Positions 8,411 to 12,510 of a DNA stretch of 12,510 nucleotides are shown piece after piece; positions within the stretch are counted from its first letter, which is position 1; each line of letters begins with the position of its first letter. A program made the translations under genes and the position numbers. The DNA is from Scytalidium lignicola (lineage: Eukaryota; Ascomycota; Leotiomycetes): NCBI GenBank assembly GCA_002812745.2, contig NCSJ02000630.1, positions 1 through 12,510 on the forward strand. The letters run 5' to 3'. The notes under the pieces are model-generated. The model made no database searches, had not been told where the DNA came from, and worked only from the letters and a program-made list of their open reading frames with translations.

Positions 8411-8469
8411 TACAAGGAAAAAGACTTTTCTACAAAACAATTAACCTTATAAGAATTATTTATTACAAG

Positions 8470-8760
8470 AATATAAAGGTTATAATTGACTTTAAAAGTA
8501 GTATAAATCTAATATTCATGTAAGTAGTAAATTCATTGAAAATTTACATTACAGTTAAGTTAATAATATATCCTATTAGAATAATGAATAAAATGATATT
8601 AGAAAAAGTTATAATGTTTAAGACTAAGTTATATATTATAATTATAAAAGGTTATAAGAAAACAATCAAGTTTAATATTACTAATATTAAAAAAATATAA
8701 TATAATTTTAAAGTTATTATAAATAAAGAACTATAATCCTGAAATAGACTAAACTACTTA
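8470..8760 (+). pseudogene. Gypsy aspartic protease domain, degenerate
   Basis: The frame of 8488 reads KVIIDFKSSINLIFM, which aligns with the LIDSGA..NFIS active site of retroviral-type aspartic proteases. The catalytic Asp (8488-8490) survives, but Ser-Gly became Phe-Lys (TCT to TTT and GGA to AAA fit). YPIRIMN, EKV, KLYIIIIKGYKKTIKFNI and later a broken IILG.PWL-like end follow in order, as in fungal Gypsy polyproteins. In the intact element this domain would cleave the polyprotein. It lies just after the right end of the Tc1 insertion. Confidence 0.75.
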
Positions 8761-8951
8761 TAAAATTAAATTTNACAAAATGTTAATATAATAAAGTAAA
8801 TAGTTTAAAACTCGTAGAAGTGTATAATGTTATAACAAATAATAGTAAAGACTTAGAAAAAGCTTTAACTTTATACTTTTAAATACTAGAATAATATAAA
8901 GAATTTAAAGAACTATTCATAGAATAGTTCAAAAATATAACATTATTAGAA

Positions 8952-9640
8952 TATTGTAAATAAGATTATAAAATACCTTTAAGAGAAGGATTTAAACTAC
9001 TTTTCAGATTTGTATATTTTACTAACTTAGTATAAAATATAATTATAAAAAAGTAACTAAATAAGATAGTAGTAAAAAAATTTATAAAAAAATTACAATT
9101 ATCATGTAAAGTACTTTTGATATTTATACTTAAGTTAGAAAACTTTTAAGGAAAACTTTTAAGGAAAACTTTATAAAAATTATAAAAAGATTAATATAAG
9201 TATAATATTAAACTAATACTTGTTACTTTTAATATTAGTTATTAAAAACAGGTTAATAAGAACTATAATCTTTATTAAGTTAAATTTTTGAACAAATTTT
9301 AATTTAGTCAGAATAAAAAAAGAATAAAAAAATNAAAAGACAACTATACAAACAAAATACAAATTATTCAAGAGTTCGATTATACTATTCAAGCTTATTA
9401 ATGCTTTAACTACTATACAGATAATTAACAACAAAATTGTTAAAAAAATTTTAAACAAATTCATAATAGTATATTTGAATAATATTCTTATTTACTTGAA
9501 AGTCGAAGAAGAATATAAAGGATATATAAGATAAGTTTTAAAAGTATTACTTNAAAAAAGGAATATACTATAAACTAATCAAATACAAGTTTTATATTNA
9601 AAAAAATTAAGTTTTTAAAAGAAATTGTTATAACTACTAA
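8952..9640 (+). pseudogene. Gypsy reverse transcriptase domain, degenerate
   Basis: The N-terminal block at 8964-9029 reads DYKIPLREGFKLLFRFVYFT, matching the DHxIPLxEGxxPPxGPxY start of Gypsy RT. KFIKKLQLSCKVLLIFILK matches the GFIRxSxSPxxAPxLFVxK block. In the frame of 9469, LFKSSIILFKLINALTTIQ (9364-9420) matches the E.xVMPFGLTNAPxTFQ block. VYLNNILIYLK (9469-9501) matches VYLDDILIYSK, with both catalytic Asp changed to Asn by GAT to AAT. At least one frame shift separates the N-terminal block from the rest. The original enzyme copied element RNA into DNA in cytoplasmic particles. Confidence 0.9.
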
Positions 9641-10029
9641 ATTCAAGATAAACTTAAAAAAGGTTAAAATAATTAAAGATTAGATTAAACTAAAAAACAT
9701 TNAAAAATATACGGTCTTTTTTTAAAACTAGTAAACTATTACAGATAATACATTAAAGATTATATAATAATCGCAAAACTATTAATATTCTTAACTAAAA
9801 AAAAAATAAGCTGTTTATATNAAAACTNAAAAAAGACAAAAAGCTTTTTNAAAAACTAAAGAATACTTTTAAAGACTAGATGTTAGCATAGCTTAACTTA
9901 AAAAAACTATTCTAGATAGAAATAAACATATTAGACTATATACTTAAAGTAATGCTTAACTAATAAAATAATAAGATAAAATAAAAACTAATAATGTTTT
10001 ATTCTAAAAAGTTCATTTTAACTAAATTA

Positions 10030-10287
10030 AACTATAAAATATATAATAAAAAACTATTAATAATTGTAAACTTATTTAAGAAATAACGAATTTATCTTAT
10101 AAAAGTTAAATATAAAGTAAAAGTTCTAATAGATTACAAGAACTTAATATACTTTACTATAATAAAAGAGTTAAACAAATAACAAGTAAAATAAGTAAAA
10201 TTGTTAACAAATTACAATTTCTGTATTTGCTATATTAAAGGATCTAAGAATACTAAAGTAGATACTCTTAGCAAAAAACCAGAATTC
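10030..10287 (+). pseudogene. Gypsy RNase H domain, degenerate
   Basis: One frame runs from 10030 to 10287 with three internal stops. It contains NYKIYNKKLLIIVNLFKK-stop (family: NYxIYDKELLAIVxAxKxW), VLIDYKNLIYF (family: VxTDHKNLxYF, His to Tyr), and KGSKNTKVDTLSKKP (family: xGxxNxxADALSRRP). The frame is the same as for the RT catalytic block. The stops fit W or R/Q codons changed by C-to-T or G-to-A. The domain would degrade the RNA strand during reverse transcription. Confidence 0.88.
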
Positions 10288-10740
10288 ATGAAAAATAATA
10301 TATGTAAGTTAAAAACTATTTTAAAAGAAAAGGTTAAAACTTAGTATTTTAACATATATAAATTAACAAAATATTATAACTTGTAAATGAAAAATAATTA
10401 TAAAATATTTAGAAAGCAGTTNAAAAAGGAAAATTAAAAGGAAAATAAAGAATTATATAACGACTTTCTTATAAACTATTATAATAAAAGNAAAAAGTTA
10501 AAAATAAGAATTTTACAATTTGAGTATTTAAATTTATAACAGCAAACTAGTTATACTAAATACTTTAGTTAAAGAGTTTGTTAAAGAACAATATAAGTTG
10601 TTAATGTACAAATACTNAAAAAATAAATAAAACTAAAAATAGAATTCAGTGGAAATTCTATGTTTACAAGTTAAAACAAGTTATTAACAAAATTATTAAA
10701 GAATATAACATTTATAATAAAAGTAAGAATTAACATAAAT

Positions 10741-11300
10741 TATTATATAAACAATTGTAGTTGTTAAAAATACTCGAACAATTATAATAATTTATATTTT
10801 AAGACTTTATTATTAAGCTTTTACTATTGTAAACAGAGTNAAAAAAGCTTTAATACTAATCGGTATAATACAATATTAGTAATAATTGATAAACTAATAA
10901 AGTTTACATTAATACTGTTATTTAAAAAGTCATAAACAGTAGAAGATTTTATAAAAATATTCTTTAAACATATAGTAATTAATTATAAACTTTTAAAAAA
11001 GATAATATCAAATNAAAAATAAACTGTTTACGTTGAAGTTTTNAAAAAATGTTAATAAACCTTATAAGAGTAAAACNAAAAGCTATTAATAGCNTTTTTA
11101 TTTTCAGACGAACAAACAAACAAAATAAGTTAATATTATAATTAAAATATATTTACATTATTATGTTAACTATATGCAAGACAACTAAATAAAACTATTA
11201 CTATTAATATAATTAATATATAATAGTTTAAAAAGCAAAATTACTAAAGTTATATTATTTTATACAACTTATGAATATAAGCTTAATATAAACTATATTA
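10741..11300 (+). pseudogene. Gypsy integrase core, degenerate
   Basis: YINNCSC-stop-KYS near 10744 resembles the end of the HHCC zinc domain. NTILVIIDKLIKFTLILLFKKS (from 10870) corresponds to the family block with DRLTKxxHFIP, and its Asp (10888-10890) survives. TVEDFIKIFFKHIV follows, then KLLKKIISN, where the second catalytic Asp of xSDR is now Asn. At 11105, in another frame, QTNKQTK-stop-VN matches QTDGQTERVN; YYVNYMQDN and LIYNS.KS follow as in the family. Order and spacing fit a Ty3/Gypsy DDE integrase. Several N bases fall inside. Confidence 0.88.
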
Positions 11301-11649
11301 TAAGAAAGCTTTAAAATGTTAATAAGATAATAGAAGNAAAAAATAAAAAAATATTTAAGAAGTTCNAAAAGTAATTTAAAGTTAATATCGAATTTGCAAA
11401 GTAGNAAAAATGTATATTATTATAATAAAAAATAAATGTGGAATTTATACTAGNAAAAAGAGGATAAAGTTTACTTTTTGCNAAAAAAATATTAAAATAA
11501 CAAAATTAAATAATAAGTTGAATTATAGGAAATTAAAACTATTTAAAATTAAAGAAAAATATAACAAACTATTTTTTCAGTTAAAACTGTTTNAAAAAAT
11601 AGAAAATATACTTAGTTTTCTATATATTATTATTAAAATTAACATTTGA
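11301..11649 (+). pseudogene. C-terminal end of Gypsy integrase, degenerate
   Basis: An open frame from 11410 to 11649 looks like a small gene but is the tail of the polyprotein. KNIKITKLNNKLNYRKLKLF matches the KNIxTxRPxxKLDxxxxGPF block, and KIENILSFLYIII matches KIHPVFHxSLL (CA[TC]-to-TA[TC] and P-to-S/L changes). This is the integrase DNA-binding region that precedes a chromodomain in many fungal elements; no chromodomain is readable. Its openness comes from few C/G-containing codons being hit, not from selection that I can show. Confidence 0.8.
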
Positions 11650-11919
11650 AAATATATTATTAATGTTAAATGTAAATATTAAAATAAACTTAAAGGAAAA
11701 ATAAAATGTAAAAGAAATTATTGGTTTACCTATAACATGTAGTACAATATGTAATATATATAATATACTGTTATGTTATTCTATGGTTGTTGTACGATTA
11801 AGGGTAAAAGAGTAAAGTTGTAAGAGCTTCACTTATTCTTACTACTTAATCAGGACTAGCTTATAAGAGAATGTGGATATCATGTGTATATAACTGTTAT
11901 TTTACTAATACTAAAACTA
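11650..11919. other. AT-rich DNA after the Gypsy polyprotein
   Basis: This should contain the 3' end of the Gypsy element and its 3' LTR, but I could not define LTR borders. No reading frame or motif is recognised. Confidence 0.4.
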
Positions 11920-12250
11920 CTTTAAAAATAGCCATATGTTATAACTCTTAAAATGTTTAAATCTATAAAGTTTTCCTAATTGTATACTAATTACTTAATT
12001 GAGAATAACTTCAAATCCTTCCTTTGTATGATTCTCCGTTCTGTTACTTATACTGTTATGTTTTACTTATTCTACTACTTTTAATTGTACTTTATTTGTA
12101 TCTAATAGCTGTTTCAAAGTGTTAGATAACTTTCCTTTAGTCATGGAATTAACTAGATTTGTAATTCCTTTAATTTATCATACCTTAGTAATTTAATGTT
12201 GTTTATACACTTAATGAAGGTATATTATGTTAATCATAAGCTGCTTTTCT
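11920..12250 (-). pseudogene. Possible Fot1/pogo-type transposase N-terminal remnant
   Basis: On the minus strand, 12250 to 12218 reads RKAAYD-stop-HNIP, resembling the first HTH of pogo/Fot1 transposases (IRxAAxxYNVPxSTL). A different frame then stays open from 12171 to 11920 with only two stops in 84 codons, unusual for this AT content. It contains NSMTKGKLSNTLKQLLDTNK, then N-stop-VISIQLGKLYRF, which could be the CENP-B-like second DNA-binding domain and its NWV motif. The order is right for the family, but each similarity is weak. The DDE domain is not present in this piece. It could be another gene or chance. Confidence 0.3.
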
Positions 12251-12421
12251 TGTATAGTTCTTAACTTGACAAGGTAATTGTATAATGACCTTGAATTTAT
12301 ACATATAACTAGTAAGAGGTTAATTTCAAGGATTTCTTTAATAATTAACTTGATTATAACTTTTATATCAAACTTATAAGTTATTTTGTACAGTTTAAGG
12401 TTAAAATACTATATATGTTCC

Positions 12422-12510
12422 AGCCCATACGCCAACTCCGCCCGTTGGNCAACTGACTAGCCAGTTGGCCAACNGTCTAGCCCATACACCAATATTACGG
12501 TTGGCTGTAT
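12422..12510. repeat. GC-richer palindromic repeat, possible transposon end
   Basis: Composition jumps from AT-rich to GC-rich at 12422. AGCCCATACGCCAA (12422-12435) recurs as AGCCCATACACCAA (12479-12492), differing by one G/A transition. Between them, two GTTGGCCAAC palindromes (the first with an N) flank CTAG-containing sequence, so that about 12444-12473 is itself an almost perfect inverted repeat. Together with the minus-strand signal at 11920-12250, this may be the 5' terminal region of a minus-oriented DNA transposon cut by the window edge. The N bases here do not sit at A-runs, unlike all others. Confidence 0.5.

Larger units (their letters stand above)
7084..8412 (+). mobile_element. 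Complete Tc1/mariner-like element (1325 bp) with TA duplication
   Basis: Terminal inverted repeats of 31 bp (7086-7116 and 8380-8410) are flanked on each side by TA (7084-7085 and 8411-8412), the target duplicated by all Tc1/mariner elements. The length of 1325 bp is typical. Inside is a plus-strand transposase frame ending at 8273. The element lies inside the Gypsy element, upstream of its protease. The left repeat has been converted to A/T at every difference, while the right repeat keeps G/C, so RIP acted unevenly along the copy. Confidence 0.9.
5521..11649 (+). mobile_element. Degenerate Ty3/Gypsy retrotransposon, split by two later insertions
   Basis: The order on the plus strand is tentative gag, then protease, reverse transcriptase, RNase H, integrase. 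This order (integrase last) defines Ty3/Gypsy rather than Copia. Most pol blocks lie in one frame (that of 8488), with a few shifts: the RT N-terminus and the QTDG block of integrase are in other frames. Substitutions against the family consensus are overwhelmingly G-to-A and C-to-T, the RIP signature. A solo LTR (6301-6649) and a Tc1/mariner element (7086-8410) interrupt the element. Its own LTRs are not identified, so both ends are minimal estimates from coding signal. Confidence 0.85.

Noticed and set aside
8108..8523. ORFs of 110 (minus) and 64 (plus) codons near the Tc1 3' end
   Set aside because: The minus ORF is antisense to the transposase and includes a tyrosine run from the TAG/TAA repeat; the plus ORF crosses the right terminal repeat and into the Gypsy element.
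9213..9464. 83-codon minus-strand ORF with membrane-like composition
   Set aside because: It is antisense to the reverse transcriptase; hydrophobicity follows from AT-rich codons.
11410..11649. 79-codon plus-strand ORF as a separate small gene
   Set aside because: Its sequence aligns in order with the C-terminal block of Gypsy integrase, so it is part of the polyprotein remnant.

Overview
The window looks like a filamentous ascomycete (Pezizomycotina) genome with a history of repeat-induced point mutation (RIP). Two things support this. There is a spliced Zn2Cys6 transcription-factor gene with short 53-nt introns. Around it lies very AT-rich DNA in which transposon proteins can still be read through stop codons and substitutions of the C-to-T / G-to-A type. 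Species cannot be named from the sequence.

Layout: 1-155 is the edge of an AT-rich block. About 156-3767 is an island of ordinary base composition. Its only recognisable gene runs on the minus strand (3475 to 1805): a four-exon Zn2Cys6 / fungal-specific transcription factor that would be 503 residues long but carries an in-frame TAG at codon 66. The 1.65 kb downstream of it holds no gene I can support. From about 3768 to 12420 the DNA is AT-rich and is a transposon graveyard.

The graveyard is nested. The oldest recognisable layer is a plus-strand Ty3/Gypsy retrotransposon. A tentative gag lies at 5521-6246. Protease, reverse transcriptase, RNase H, integrase core and integrase C-terminal region follow from about 8470 to 11649, with catalytic residues destroyed by transitions. 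Two later insertions interrupt it. One is a 349-bp solo LTR (6301-6649) with TG...CA ends and a 5-bp TAAAG target duplication; it looks almost free of RIP. The other is a complete 1325-bp Tc1/mariner-like element (7086-8410) with 31-bp terminal inverted repeats and TA target duplication. Its transposase frame is intact except for RIP-type stops. The right edge (11920-12510) carries a weak minus-strand signal resembling a Fot1/pogo transposase N-terminus, next to a GC-richer palindromic end; this is tentative.

Functionally, the only candidate for a working gene is the transcription factor, and its TAG makes even that doubtful. Everything else is dead or non-autonomous mobile DNA. I found no tRNA, rRNA, CRISPR or bacterial-type feature, and nothing I would call a new biological system. 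The informative content is the order of nested insertions and the fine-scale RIP record.
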